The position numbers were made by a program, and so were the translations under genes. The notes beneath the pieces are model-generated. The model saw only the letters and a list, made by a program, of their open reading frames with translations. It searched no databases and was not told the DNA's origin. From assembly GCF_026020075.1 (NCBI RefSeq), contig NZ_CP102772.1:1116001-1180000 (forward strand): a DNA stretch of 64,000 bases. Direction: 5' to 3'. Position 1 is the first letter of the stretch. Every line of letters starts with the position of its first letter. The stretch is from Bosea sp. NBC_00550. GTDB lineage: Bacteria; Pseudomonadota; Alphaproteobacteria; Rhizobiales; Beijerinckiaceae. Positions 18,172 to 27,449 of this stretch are shown here, in pieces.

Positions 18172-19359
18172 ATGACCGAGCGACTGCAGATCCAGAATCT
18201 GTACAAGATATTTTCCAATACGCCTGCGCCCGCGCTGGAAATGCTGGCGAAGGGCGGCAACAAGAACGAGGTCTTCGAGAAGCTCGGCGCGGTGGTCGGG
18301 CTCAACGACGTCTCGCTGAGCGTCCCGCAGGGCGCCATGTACATGGTCATGGGCCTTTCGGGTTCCGGCAAGTCGACGCTGGCCCGCTGCATCAACCGGC
18401 TGAACGAGCCGAGCGCCGGCAAGATCCTGCTCGACGGGCGCGACATCGTCCCGCTCGGGGAGGAGGATTTGCGAGAGGTGCGCCGCACACGCATCTCGAT
18501 GGTCTTCCAGCATTTCGCGCTGCTGCCCAACAAGCGTGTCATCGAGAATGTCGAGTTCGGCCTGAAGCTGCGCGGCATCGCCCCGGCCGAGCGCCGTCGC
18601 CGTGCCGAGGAGGTCCTGACCGTCGTCGGCCTCGGCCGCTGGGGATATCATTACCCGCACGAGCTTTCGGGCGGCATGCGCCAGCGCGTCGGCCTCGCCC
18701 GCGCGCTCGCGACCGATGCCGACATCCTGATCATGGACGAGGCCTTCAGCGCGCTCGACCCGCTGATCCGCACGGAGATGCAGGACGAGCTGCTGCGCCT
18801 GCAGCGCACGCTGAACAAGACGATCCTGTTCATCACCCACGACTTCCAGGAGGCGCTGAAGCTCGGCACCCGGATCGCCATCATGTCCGAGGGCGAGTTG
18901 GTCCGCGAAGGCACGCCGCAGTCGATCGTGCTGGAGCCGGGCAGCGACTATGTCGCCGCCTTCACCCGCGAGATCGACCGGGCGCGCCTGTTCGACGCGC
19001 GCTCGGTGATGCGGCCGGCCGAGCCGATCCTGCAGTCCGAGCGCGGCACGCTCGTCGGCGAGACGGGTGGTTTCGGATTCGTGCTGGACCGCGACGGCAA
19101 GGTGCTCGGGGCGCTCGATGCCGAGGCCTGTGGCCGTGCCCGCGCCAGCGGAGAAATCGCTGTGCCGAGCGGCGACTATGTCAGCGTCCGGCCCGGCGCG
19201 AAGCTCCTGGAGGTCGCGCGCAGCTATCGCGACGGCCAACCGATCGCGGTCGTCGACGAGCAGGGCAAGTTCATGGGCTCGCTCGGGGCCGACGACATCC
19301 TGGCCCGCATCTCCTCCACCACTCCCAAGACCGTTCCCGCTGGAGAGCGCCATGTTTAA
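18172..19359 (+). CDS. proV: Glycine betaine/proline-type ABC importer ATPase
   Basis: 395 residues: the ProV-type N-terminal extension (IFSNTP, KGGNKNEVFEKLGAVVGLNDVSL), Walker A GLSGSGKST, signature LSGGMRQR, Walker B LIMDEAFSALDP, and a C-terminal CBS-like region (about 275-385). The start is ATG 18172; the frame is open to 18028 but that upstream part is non-coding in character and contains a TCCTCC/GGAGGA hairpin (18061-18080). The gene lies 158 nt after the NIPSNAP gene. Quaternary amines such as glycine betaine, proline betaine or trigonelline are possible cargo. Confidence 0.92.
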   Translation: MTERLQIQNLYKIFSNTPAPALEMLAKGGNKNEVFEKLGAVVGLNDVSLSVPQGAMYMVMGLSGSGKSTLARCINRLNEPSAGKILLDGRDIVPLGEEDLREVRRTRISMVFQHFALLPNKRVIENVEFGLKLRGIAPAERRRRAEEVLTVVGLGRWGYHYPHELSGGMRQRVGLARALATDADILIMDEAFSALDPLIRTEMQDELLRLQRTLNKTILFITHDFQEALKLGTRIAIMSEGELVREGTPQSIVLEPGSDYVAAFTREIDRARLFDARSVMRPAEPILQSERGTLVGETGGFGFVLDRDGKVLGALDAEACGRARASGEIAVPSGDYVSVRPGAKLLEVARSYRDGQPIAVVDEQGKFMGSLGADDILARISSTTPKTVPAGERHV

Positions 19360-20305
19360 GGCCGACGATCTTGCCGTCTTCCCGATCGACGCCTGGATCC
19401 AGCAGGGCGTCAGCTGGGTCGCGCTCAACCTGCGGCCGATCTTCCTGGCCATCAAATGGCCGGTCGAGAGCCTGCTCAGCCTGAACGACTGGGTTCTCCA
19501 CGCCATTCCGTTCCCACTTTTCGTGGTCGGCTTCTTCCTGCTGGCCTGGCGGCTCTCGACAGTGGGCATCGCCGTGTTCAGCGCCGTCTCGCTGATCGTC
19601 ATCGCCATGCTCGGCGTCTGGAACGAGGCGATGACGACGCTGTCGCTGATCTCGACCGCGATCGTGTTCTGCGCGGTGATCGGCATCCCGATGGGCATCT
19701 GGTGCGCGCGCAGCGACCGGGTCTGGAACGTGGTGCGCCCGATCCTCGACATCATGCAGACGACGCCGAGCTTCGTTTATCTCGTTCCCGTCGTGATGCT
19801 CTTCGGCGTCGGCACGGTGCCGGGCGAAGTCGCGGTCGTCACGGCCGCCGCGCCGCCGCTGATCCGCTTCACCAATCTCGGCATCCGCATGGTCGAGCAC
19901 GAGATCGTCGAGGCCGGCCTCGCCTTCGGTGCCGACAAGCGCCAGCTCCTCTTCGAGATCCAGCTGCCGCTCGCGATCCCGACCATCCTCGGCGGCCTGA
20001 ACCAGACGGTCCTCACGGCGATGGTCCTGTCGGTCGTCGTCGCGATGATCGGCGCCGAGGGCCTCGGCCTCGTCGTGCTCCAGGGTCTGGGTCGCCTCGA
20101 TGTCGGCCGCGCTGCGGTCGGCGGCATCGCCATCGTCCTGCTCGCCATGGTGCTCGACCGGATCACGCAGAAGCTCGCCGCGCCGAAGGCAGGCGGCAGG
20201 TCGGCCGCGCGCGCCTCGCTGCTCGGCACGGTGGCGCGCCTGTTCAAGGGCGGGCGGCCCGATGATGCCGGCGCGGTGGCCGCATCGGCCAAGCAGGCTG
20301 TCTGA
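19352..20305 (+). CDS. proW: Glycine betaine/proline-type ABC importer permease
   Basis: 317-residue inner-membrane permease with about six to seven helices and the conserved permease motif GIPMGIWCARSD and loop FGADKRQLLFEIQLPLAIPTI. Its ATG lies inside the last 8 nt of proV, so the two are translationally coupled. The N-terminus (NLRPIFLAIKWPVE) is typical of ProW, whose periplasmic N-terminus precedes the first helix. It forms the channel for the substrate bound by ProX. Confidence 0.92.
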   Translation: MFKADDLAVFPIDAWIQQGVSWVALNLRPIFLAIKWPVESLLSLNDWVLHAIPFPLFVVGFFLLAWRLSTVGIAVFSAVSLIVIAMLGVWNEAMTTLSLISTAIVFCAVIGIPMGIWCARSDRVWNVVRPILDIMQTTPSFVYLVPVVMLFGVGTVPGEVAVVTAAAPPLIRFTNLGIRMVEHEIVEAGLAFGADKRQLLFEIQLPLAIPTILGGLNQTVLTAMVLSVVVAMIGAEGLGLVVLQGLGRLDVGRAAVGGIAIVLLAMVLDRITQKLAAPKAGGRSAARASLLGTVARLFKGGRPDDAGAVAASAKQAV

Positions 20306-20446
20306 CGCATCGCCAGATGCGCCGGCAAACCGGGCCGGAGTGCGGTTGCACCCGGCCTGGAAGGCCCGCCGCGAGGCGGGAAGGGGAATAACAAAAAGCA
20401 GCGCAAGGCAGGCCGGCACGAAGTGCCGGACAACGAGGAGAACGAG

Positions 20447-21484
20447 ATGATGACCATCAACAGGCTTAAGGTTCTGACGGCCGCCGCCGCAGTAGGCGTG
20501 CTCGCCTTTGCTGCCGCCCCGTCGCAAGCGCAGGAGCTGCCGGGCAAGGGCAAGACGATCCGCTACGCCCAGAGCGACAGCCTCGGCGCGAACTATGTCA
20601 CCGCCCAGATCGTGATGAAGGCGCTGAAGGAGCTCGGCTACGACATCAAGCTCAGCACCGTGAACACGACGCTGTTCTTCCAGGCCGCGGCGCAGGGCGA
20701 CCTCGACCTCGCGACCGACGTGAACTTTCCGCAGCGCGAGCCGGGTTTCCGGGCGGTCGAGAAGGATGCGGAGATCGTCGGCGGCGGCCTGATCGTCGGC
20801 GGCGGAATCAACGGCTATCTGATCGACAAGAAGACGGCCGACGCCAACAACATCACCTCGCTGGTCCAGATGAAGGACCCGAAGATCGCGGCCCTGTTCG
20901 GCAAGGACGGCAAGGCCGATCTCATCAATTGCGACCCCGGCTGGAGCTGCGGCGACGTCGTCGATTTCCAGCTCGACAAGTTCGGCCTGAAGGACAATGT
21001 GAAGTCCATCCGCGGCAAGTACGAGGCGCTGATGGTCGAGGCCGTGGCGCGGGTGAAGCGCGGCGAGCCGGCCTTCTTCTACGCCTGGAGCCCGTCCTGG
21101 GTGAACAACGCGCTCGTCCCGGGCAAGGACGTCGTCTGGCTGCCGACGCCGGAGGATGCGCTGCCGGCTTCCGTCCCGAACAAGGGCTCGGCGCTGGTCA
21201 AAGGCGTCAAGGGCTGCGCCGGCGGCGCCGATCCCTGCCGCATGGCCATGGCTTCCTGGAACTGGGGCTCGGTCGCGAACAAGAAGTTCATTGCCGCCAA
21301 CCCGGCCGTCAAGGCGCTCATCGAGAACATGAAGTTCCCTCTCGAGGAGTGGTCGTACTGGGAGTTCAACATCAACAAGAACGGCGGCAACAACGCCCTG
21401 ATCACCAAGATGGCCGACGAATGGATCGGCGCGCGCAAGACGCAGTTCGACAGCTGGGTCGCGGCCGGGCGCGCGGCGAAGTAA
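20447..21484 (+). CDS. proX: Glycine betaine-type ABC substrate-binding protein
   Basis: 345 residues with a Sec signal peptide ending near AAPSQAQ, then an OpuAC/ProX-type fold. Candidate tryptophans for a cation-binding aromatic cage are present (DPGWSCGD, YAWSPSWVNN), as expected for quaternary-ammonium ligands. GAGGAG lies 6 nt before ATG 20447 (a second ATG follows at once). It lies 141 nt downstream of proW and ends at a strong terminator, closing the transport block. Confidence 0.92.
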   Translation: MMTINRLKVLTAAAAVGVLAFAAAPSQAQELPGKGKTIRYAQSDSLGANYVTAQIVMKALKELGYDIKLSTVNTTLFFQAAAQGDLDLATDVNFPQREPGFRAVEKDAEIVGGGLIVGGGINGYLIDKKTADANNITSLVQMKDPKIAALFGKDGKADLINCDPGWSCGDVVDFQLDKFGLKDNVKSIRGKYEALMVEAVARVKRGEPAFFYAWSPSWVNNALVPGKDVVWLPTPEDALPASVPNKGSALVKGVKGCAGGADPCRMAMASWNWGSVANKKFIAANPAVKALIENMKFPLEEWSYWEFNINKNGGNNALITKMADEWIGARKTQFDSWVAAGRAAK

Positions 21485-21509
21485 GCCGAAACTCCAGTCT
21501 GAGCTTTCA

Positions 21510-21546
21510 GGGGCGAGGCCGGTCTCCGGCCTCGCCCCTTTCTTTG
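21510..21546 (+). terminator. Intrinsic terminator after proX
   Basis: Perfect 13-bp stem GGGGCGAGGCCGG (21510-21522) / CCGGCCTCGCCCC (21526-21538), loop TCT, followed by TTTCTTTG. It sits 26 nt after the proX stop and separates the importer from gabT. Confidence 0.9.
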
Positions 21547-21707
21547 TTTCCGGACGGCAAGCACTGGCCGTGGCCGGCAGCATTCGCTGCGGCGAGCCCG
21601 CCCGCATACAGCCAAAGATGCCGGATGGCGCGCAGGCTCGGCAGTCCTGGCCGGCATGATCTCCTAAGCTCCAGACCATCGAAGGACGTGTTCAGGAGAA
21701 GAGACCG

Positions 21708-22997
21708 ATGCCGAGCGCTTCACGCACCAATGCCGAGCTTTTGACGGCGCGCGAACGCAATGTCCCGCGTGGCGTCGTCACCGCCCATCCCGTCGTCGCG
21801 GCGCGCGCCGAAGGCGCCTATCTCTGGGACGTCGAGGGGCGCCGCTATCTCGACTTCGTCGGTGGCATCGGCGTGCTGAATGTCGGCCATAACCACCCGC
21901 GGGTCGTCGCCGCGGTGACAGAGCAGCTCACGCGGGTGAGCCATACGGCATTCCAGGTCGCTGCCTACGAGCCCTACATCGCCTTGGCGGAGCGGCTGAA
22001 CCGCCTCGTCGGCAAGGGCGAGCCCCACAAGACCATCCTGCTGACCTCGGGCGCCGAAGCGGTCGAGAACGCCATCAAGATCGCACGAGGCTACACCAAC
22101 CGCCCCGGCGTCATCGCCTTTCGTGGCGGTTTCCATGGCCGCACCCTGCTCGGCGTCTCGCTGACGGGAATGAGCCAGCCCTACAAGCAGAATTTCGGCC
22201 CCTTTGCCGGCGAGATCCATCACGCGCCCTATCCGGACGCCTATCGCGGCGTAACGACCGCTGCCGCGCTGGCGGCGCTCGATGAACTCTTTGCTACCCA
22301 GATCGCGGCGGACCGCGTCGCAGCGATCATCATCGAGCCGGTGCAGGGCGACGGCGGCTTCCTGCCTGCTCCGCCAGCCTTCATGCAGGCACTGCGTGCG
22401 CTCACCGAACGCCATGGCATCGTCCTGATCGCCGACGAGATCCAGACCGGCTTCGGCCGGACGGGGAAACTCTTCGGCTTCGAGCATTCCGGCATTCAGC
22501 CCGACCTTGTGACGGTGGCGAAAAGCCTCGCTGGCGGCCTGCCGCTCTCCGGCGTCGTCGGCAAGGCCGCGATCATGGACGCGCCGCTGCCGGGCGGGCT
22601 CGGCGGCACCTATGGCGGGAATGCGCTTGCGTGCGCGGCTGCTCACGGCGTTCTCGACGCCTTCGAGCAGGATGGATTGCTCGCCCGCGCCGAGGCGCTC
22701 GGCAACCAGCTTGGCGCCGGGCTCGAGCGGCTCGCCGCCGCCTATCCGGCGATCGGCACCGTGCGCGGTGTCGGATTCATGCGGGCCATCGAGTTCGTCA
22801 CCGACCAGGCCAGCAAGACGCCGGACGCAGACACCGCCCAGAAGGTCATCGACGAAGCACGCGAGGGCGGGCTGCTGGTGATCAAATGCGGCGTTCACCG
22901 CAACATCGTGCGCTTCCTTGCTCCGCTGGTGCTCAGCGACGCCGATCTCGCCTCGGCGCTGGACACGTTGGCGGTCGCATTGAAGAAAGTATGCTGA
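21708..22997 (+). CDS. gabT: 4-aminobutyrate aminotransferase
   Basis: 429 residues, class III PLP enzyme. PLP lysine K272 ([11 protein letters not shown]), Asp D243 ([12 protein letters not shown]), and the wording [15 protein letters not shown] are those of GabT, which converts GABA and 2-oxoglutarate to succinate semialdehyde and glutamate. AGGAG precedes ATG 21708. It follows the proX terminator, so it has its own promoter. Together with gabD at 7564 it gives a complete GABA shunt, though the two are 12 kb apart. Confidence 0.9.
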   Translation: MPSASRTNAELLTARERNVPRGVVTAHPVVAARAEGAYLWDVEGRRYLDFVGGIGVLNVGHNHPRVVAAVTEQLTRVSHTAFQVAAYEPYIALAERLNRLVGKGEPHKTILLTSGAEAVENAIKIARGYTNRPGVIAFRGGFHGRTLLGVSLTGMSQPYKQNFGPFAGEIHHAPYPDAYRGVTTAAALAALDELFATQIAADRVAAIIIEPVQGDGGFLPAPPAFMQALRALTERHGIVLIADEIQTGFGRTGKLFGFEHSGIQPDLVTVAKSLAGGLPLSGVVGKAAIMDAPLPGGLGGTYGGNALACAAAHGVLDAFEQDGLLARAEALGNQLGAGLERLAAAYPAIGTVRGVGFMRAIEFVTDQASKTPDADTAQKVIDEAREGGLLVIKCGVHRNIVRFLAPLVLSDADLASALDTLAVALKKVC

Positions 22998-23143
22998 TCT
23001 CGGTGGGGCAGAGCCTGTTCGAGCCCGCTGTTACCGGCAGCTGAGGGAATGCTGCATCAAGGACCTGAGCCGCATTTCAGATAGCCCACTCACATCGTGA
23101 TCCGCGGTACTGAAAGGGGCGGGCCGAGCGAGGCCTGCCTCGA

Positions 23144-23386
23144 TCAGCGATGCCGCCGCGGCGCACGCCGCCGGTGACGTTGGCGCGGCTGATGCTGACG
23201 CTGGCGGTTGTAGTGCACTTGCGGCCGCTGGCTGAAGGCGATGTCGGCCTCGTCCAGCGCGCGTGCCGTCTCCTTGGCTAGCGGGCGGTCATCGCCCGGT
23301 GGAACCGTCGCTCCGATGGCGATGCCGCTCGGCGCGAGGCCAATTCCACCTAAAAGTCCGAACAGGAAAGACCGCCTGGTCGTCAT
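23144..23386 (-). CDS. Small exported basic protein with Tat-like signal
   Basis: 80 residues from ATG 23386: TTRRSFLFGLLGGIG is a twin-arginine-like signal, followed by a short acidic/neutral part and a very basic C-terminus rich in Arg, His and Gln (HYNRQRQHQPRQRHRRR). No domain is recognised. A protein of similar design (twin-Arg start, His/Arg-rich tail) is at 55516-55821, so this may be a small family. In-frame ATGs upstream at 23419 and 23404 are less likely because the signal should be near the start. Confidence 0.5.
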   Translation of the reverse strand: MTTRRSFLFGLLGGIGLAPSGIAIGATVPPGDDRPLAKETARALDEADIAFSQRPQVHYNRQRQHQPRQRHRRRAPRRHR

Positions 23387-23437
23387 GCTGTTGCGCTCCC
23401 TCATCGTGCGACGACGCACGGCATCCTGTCGGCTCGG

Positions 23438-24880
23438 CTAGGAAGCCAGCGAATTCCTGTAGAGCTTGCCGTCCTTCATGATGACGGCGAGGTTCCTGTC
23501 GGGCTGCTCGATCAGCCTGAGATCATCGAGCAGGTTCCCGTTCACGACGAGGATGTCCGCCAGCGCTCCAGCCTCGATGACGCCGAGCTTGCCGGGGTAG
23601 GGGTTGCGCGGTCCGGACAAGGCCAGGAGCTCGGCATTGCCCGCGGTCGCCATGCGCAGCGCCTCGGCGTTGCTGTACCATTGGCCAAGATGGGTGAGCA
23701 TCACGCTCTGGCGCGGCGTCAAAGCGGGCGAGAACAGCAGGTCCGATCCCCAGGCCGTCTTGATGCCGTGCTTTCGGACGAGCGCGTAGGCCCGCGGCGT
23801 GTTGCCGAAGACCTCCAGCATCCTCTCGCGGCTCGGCCCCGTCAGCGGCACCGCATCCGCCTCGCTCAGGAAGGGCTGGATGCTGAGCCAGATGCCCTTC
23901 TGGGCCATCAGCCCGGCCGTTTCCTCATCCATCAGATGGGCGTGCTCGATGCAGGTCGCCCCCGCCGCGATGGCGCGCTGGACCGTATGCGGCGCATAGG
24001 CATGGACGGTGACATAGGTGTTCCAGTCGCGGGCGATAGCGACGGCGGCCCTGAGATCGCTCTCGCTGAAGGTCGTCATGTCGAGCGGGCTGCGCGGCGA
24101 GGAGACGCCGCCGCCGCCGACGATCTTGATCTGTGAGGCGCCCTGCACCAGCTGCTCGCGGATCCGCATGCTGAGATCGCCGAGGCTGTCGGCGATCGCC
24201 GCGCCGCCGATGGTCTCGATCAGGCTGAGGCGCCCGGAATCGCGCGGAATGTCGCTCGGCATGCGCAGATCGGCATGCCCCCCGGTCGTCGTGATCATCG
24301 CGCCGGAGGGGAAGATGCGCGGCCCCGGGATGATGCCCGTATCGATCGCCTGCTTGAAGGCGAAGACCGGGCCGCCGAGATCGCGCACGGTGGTGAAGCC
24401 GCGGAGCAGCGTGCGGTTGGCTTCGGCGGTCGAGGCCGTGAAGATCGAGCCGGGCTCGCCGGACATCAGCATCGGCGCCGGCACCGCCGCGAACAGCGTG
24501 TGCCAATGGGCATCGATCAGGCCCGACATCAGCATGCGGCCGCCGCAATCGATCACCGTCCATTCCGGCTTCGGCGGAGCGTTGCTGGTATCGACCGCGG
24601 CGATGCGATTGCCTTCGACCAGGATCTGGACATTCGTCCGCAAGCTGTTCGACTTGCCGTCGAACAGGCTGGCCTGCCGGAACAGGATTGCGGCAGGCTG
24701 AGCGGTGCCCTGCGCCAAACTGGGCGCTGCCGCCGCACCGGCGAGCAGGGCCGCGCCCGACAGCAGGCCGCGGCGCGTGAACGCATCCAGACGACGAGAC
24801 GCCTGGACGAGCATCGGATTGGAGCAGCCGCAAGCCGCGTCATGGATCAGATGCTGATATTTGCTGCCTACGCGGATCAT
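23438..24880 (-). CDS. Tat-exported metal-dependent amidohydrolase (imidazolonepropionase-like)
   Basis: 480 residues. A twin-arginine signal (FTRRGLLSGAALLAG, residues about 34-60) sits behind an unusual 33-residue leader; the start is kept at 24880 because GGAGGGAG precedes it. The amidohydrolase metal site is visible as DAHWH, VHAYAPH, EHAHLMD and GSDLL, with K in QIKIVGGGG as the likely bridging carboxylysine. This subgroup cleaves cyclic amides or X-Pro/N-acyl peptides. It acts in the periplasm; substrate unknown. It stands alone between two small genes. Confidence 0.86.
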   Translation of the reverse strand: MIRVGSKYQHLIHDAACGCSNPMLVQASRRLDAFTRRGLLSGAALLAGAAAAPSLAQGTAQPAAILFRQASLFDGKSNSLRTNVQILVEGNRIAAVDTSNAPPKPEWTVIDCGGRMLMSGLIDAHWHTLFAAVPAPMLMSGEPGSIFTASTAEANRTLLRGFTTVRDLGGPVFAFKQAIDTGIIPGPRIFPSGAMITTTGGHADLRMPSDIPRDSGRLSLIETIGGAAIADSLGDLSMRIREQLVQGASQIKIVGGGGVSSPRSPLDMTTFSESDLRAAVAIARDWNTYVTVHAYAPHTVQRAIAAGATCIEHAHLMDEETAGLMAQKGIWLSIQPFLSEADAVPLTGPSRERMLEVFGNTPRAYALVRKHGIKTAWGSDLLFSPALTPRQSVMLTHLGQWYSNAEALRMATAGNAELLALSGPRNPYPGKLGVIEAGALADILVVNGNLLDDLRLIEQPDRNLAVIMKDGKLYRNSLAS

Positions 24881-25028
24881 GGCTCCCTCCGATCGGCCGA
24901 CGCTTTCCGCGGGGTGCTGGTGCGGCGCCTCGCGGGGCGCGCGTCATGAAGGATAGAATGAGCCGTCTACCGGCGAGCGCAATTGCCGGTGCCGCCTTTG
25001 AGCTGGCCGCACCGGGAATTGGGCGCCG

Positions 25029-25295
25029 TCAGGGGCAGCGCGCCTCGAAGGTACGGCCTTCGCGGTCGCGATAGATGCAGTTGTTGGGGGTGGTCGCACG
25101 TCCGATCACCGCGCCGGCAACGCCGCCGACGGCTGCGCCGATCGCCGCGCCACGGCCACCGCCCGCGATGCCACCGATCACGGCTCCCGTACCAGCGCCG
25201 ATGACACCGCCGCCCAGCGTCCGCTGATCGGCCGAGTTGGCATTGCAGCCCGCAAGCGCCAAACCGACGGCGAGCACGGCAAATTTCCAGCGCAT
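25029..25295 (-). CDS. Glycine-zipper outer-membrane lipoprotein
   Basis: 88 residues. Signal peptide with lipobox LAGC (Cys about residue 18), then a glycine-zipper segment (GGGVIGAGTGAVIGGIAGG and repeats) that would span or insert into the outer membrane, then a short Cys-containing tail (CIYRDREGRTFEARC). GAGGAG lies before ATG 25295. Such proteins resemble Omp16/SlyB-type small lipoproteins; function not known. Confidence 0.82.
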   Translation of the reverse strand: MRWKFAVLAVGLALAGCNANSADQRTLGGGVIGAGTGAVIGGIAGGGRGAAIGAAVGGVAGAVIGRATTPNNCIYRDREGRTFEARCP

Positions 25296-25449
25296 TTCGA
25301 TTTCTCCTCGTGTTCAGGCTGACGCGCCAAATGAGTTCCGTATCGAACGGGACGCGCAAATGGGAGGATCGGATGAATGTCGATCTCCCCGCGCGCCGAG
25401 CGATGAACAATTCTGCTCCGGCTCAATATTAGCGCCTGACCTTGGCGCT

Positions 25450-25498
25450 GCATCGGCCGAGAATCCCAAACCCTAGACCCGTCGTCTCAAACCGACGG
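25450..25498 (+). repeat. Copy A of a three-copy AGAATCCCAA element
   Basis: The first 30 bases match 27 of 30 with the element at 30388 in the same orientation. TCCCAAA (25464-25470) and TCTCAAA (25485-25491) are spaced 21 bp, like two half-sites on one helix face. The second half-site lies in the loop of a perfect 6-bp inverted repeat CCGTCG/CGACGG (25479-25484, 25493-25498). It lies 72 bp beyond the 3' end of the SLC13 gene. Confidence 0.55.
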
Positions 25499-25500
25499 CG

Positions 25501-25530
25501 GGAGATCTTTCCAAAGGCAGGAGATCTTTC
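25501..25530. repeat. Short direct repeat GGAGATCTTTC
   Basis: GGAGATCTTTC occurs at 25501-25511 and again at 25520-25530, 19 bp apart, directly beside repeat copy A. Meaning unknown; it may be part of the same regulatory site or a duplication scar. Confidence 0.5.
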
Positions 25531-25569
25531 AGCTCCAACCCGAGAACAGGCCGATGGCGAAGTCGTCCC

Positions 25570-27399
25570 TCAGAAGCGCCAGATCAGCGGCACGATGAAG
25601 ACCGCGACGACGAAGAACCAGATCAGGAGCGGCAGGCCGAGCTTCCAGTAGTCGCTGAAGACGTAACCGCCGGGGCCCATCACCATCAGGTTGGTCGGCG
25701 TCGCGATCGGCGTCAGGAAGGCGCCGGCGGCCGCGACGGCCGTGCTCATCAGCACGGGCCGGGGCGAGATGCCCATGGAGGCGGCGGCGGCAACGCCGAT
25801 CGGAATGACGATCAGCGCCGTCGCGGTGTTGCTGATGAGCTGCCCCATGATCGCGGTCAACACGAACAATCCGGCGAGAAGCGCCGTCGGCCCGGCATCG
25901 CCGACGAGTGCGACGAGCCGGTCGGCCAGCATCTTCGCCGCGCCCGTCTCGATCATAGCGGTCGAGAGCGGCATCATCGCGCCGACCAGGATCACGGTCG
26001 TCCAGCTGATCGCGCGGTAGGATTGTTCGACGGTCATGATGCCGCACAGGATGATCGCGCCGGCCGCAAGCAGCCCGGCCACGGCGGAGGGAACGATGCC
26101 CGTCGCAAGCAGCAACACCATCCCGAACAGTATGATGATCGCCTGCTTGGCTCCCGGGCCCATCGGAACGGCCTGCCGCCGCACCAGCTCCGGCGAGCTG
26201 ACGACCAGCACGTCGGGATCGTCGAGATGGGTGTCGAGCGCCTTCCAGGTGCCCTGCAGCAGCATGGTGTCGCCGGCCTGCAGCACGACGCCCGCCGCCT
26301 TCGTCGCGCCAGTGCTGGGAGCTTCGCCCCCACCGCGCTGGACCGCGAGGATGATCAGGTCGCCGCTTTCGGTGACCATGCCCGGAAACACGCTCTGGCC
26401 GATCAGGCCCGAGCGCGGCGGGATCACCACCTCGGCGAGGCCGGAGCGACGGTTGAACAAGGTCTCTTCGCTGTCGCCTGCGCCTTCCTCGCGGAAGGCG
26501 AGATGCATCTGTGCCGCGAAATTGGCGGCAACTTCAGCATCGCCGCGCAGCAGCAGATGGTCGCCCTCGGCGATCGCCGTCCGGCGCAGCGGCCCGGCCG
26601 TGTCGCCATCCTGGATCGCCACGAGCTGAAGCCCGGGCCATTCGCCCAGATCGATCGCATTGGACGGCGTCCCGATATAGGGACAGGTCGCGCGGATGCG
26701 CAGCTGATGGATGCCGCTCGCCAGGCCGTACTGCTCCACCAGCGTCTTGGCGTGGCGGCTGAAATCGGCCGGCATCGTCGCGCCGTTGCGCTGGGGCAGC
26801 AGCTTCTCGCCGAACAGGACGATGATCGCCATGGTGCCGGCGAGCAAAGGAATGCCGGCCAGCGCGAACTCGAAGAAGCCGAAGCCGCCGACGCCGGCAT
26901 CGAGCCCGGCTTCCGAGACCAGCACGTTCACCGGCGTTCCGGTCAAGGCGAGCATGGAGCCGGCATGGCCGGCGAAGACCAGCGGCATCAGCAATTGCGA
27001 GGAGTTGCGCTTGAGGCGGACCGCGATGACGACGACGACGGGGAGCAGCGCCGCGACGGCGCCGTTGAGGCTGATCAGCGCGACCAGAAGTGCGACAAGC
27101 CCCATCATCAGCACCAGGAGCCGCGTCCGGCTCTCCTCACCCGCGCCCTTGATCAGGAGCTGCCCCGCCCACGCCGTGACGCCCGTGACCTCGAGCCCCG
27201 AACTGACGACGAAGAGCGACGCGATGAAGATGACCGCGGGATCACCCAGGCCGCCGAGCGCCTGCGGCAAGGTGAGCACGCCGGTCGCCCAGAGGCCCAG
27301 AGCCGTGCCCATCGCGACGAGCACGACGGGCACCTTGTTCGTGATGAACAGAACGACGGCAATGGCGATGATGATGCCAGTATAGGCGATCGGGCTCAC
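25570..27399 (-). CDS. SLC13/DASS-family permease with RCK_C domains
   Basis: 609 residues. Two blocks of membrane helices (about 1-195 and 415-609) flank a cytoplasmic part with two TrkA-C/RCK_C-type domains (about 210-390). The transport signature SNTATALIVIP and FLTPIATPTNLMVMGPGGY is present. Family members carry dicarboxylates, citrate or sulfate with Na+ or H+. The start is GTG 27399 with AAGGAG 7 nt upstream. Third gene of the abgT - peptidase - permease operon. A close paralogue is at 53331-55130. Confidence 0.88.
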   Translation of the reverse strand: MSPIAYTGIIIAIAVVLFITNKVPVVLVAMGTALGLWATGVLTLPQALGGLGDPAVIFIASLFVVSSGLEVTGVTAWAGQLLIKGAGEESRTRLLVLMMGLVALLVALISLNGAVAALLPVVVVIAVRLKRNSSQLLMPLVFAGHAGSMLALTGTPVNVLVSEAGLDAGVGGFGFFEFALAGIPLLAGTMAIIVLFGEKLLPQRNGATMPADFSRHAKTLVEQYGLASGIHQLRIRATCPYIGTPSNAIDLGEWPGLQLVAIQDGDTAGPLRRTAIAEGDHLLLRGDAEVAANFAAQMHLAFREEGAGDSEETLFNRRSGLAEVVIPPRSGLIGQSVFPGMVTESGDLIILAVQRGGGEAPSTGATKAAGVVLQAGDTMLLQGTWKALDTHLDDPDVLVVSSPELVRRQAVPMGPGAKQAIIILFGMVLLLATGIVPSAVAGLLAAGAIILCGIMTVEQSYRAISWTTVILVGAMMPLSTAMIETGAAKMLADRLVALVGDAGPTALLAGLFVLTAIMGQLISNTATALIVIPIGVAAAASMGISPRPVLMSTAVAAAGAFLTPIATPTNLMVMGPGGYVFSDYWKLGLPLLIWFFVVAVFIVPLIWRF

Positions 27400-27449
27400 G
27401 CATCAGCTCCTTGTAGGTCCTGCTCGATCGCAGACCCGTTTGCAGGGTC

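Noticed and set aside
19271..21679. 802-codon minus-strand open frame
   Set aside because: Mirror of proW and proX; the real genes have signal peptide, membrane helices and Shine-Dalgarno sites.
22998..23143. Terminator from CGAGGC/GCCTCG after gabT and the small exported gene
   Set aside because: Only a 6-bp stem with a 2-nt loop and no T-run; too weak to call.
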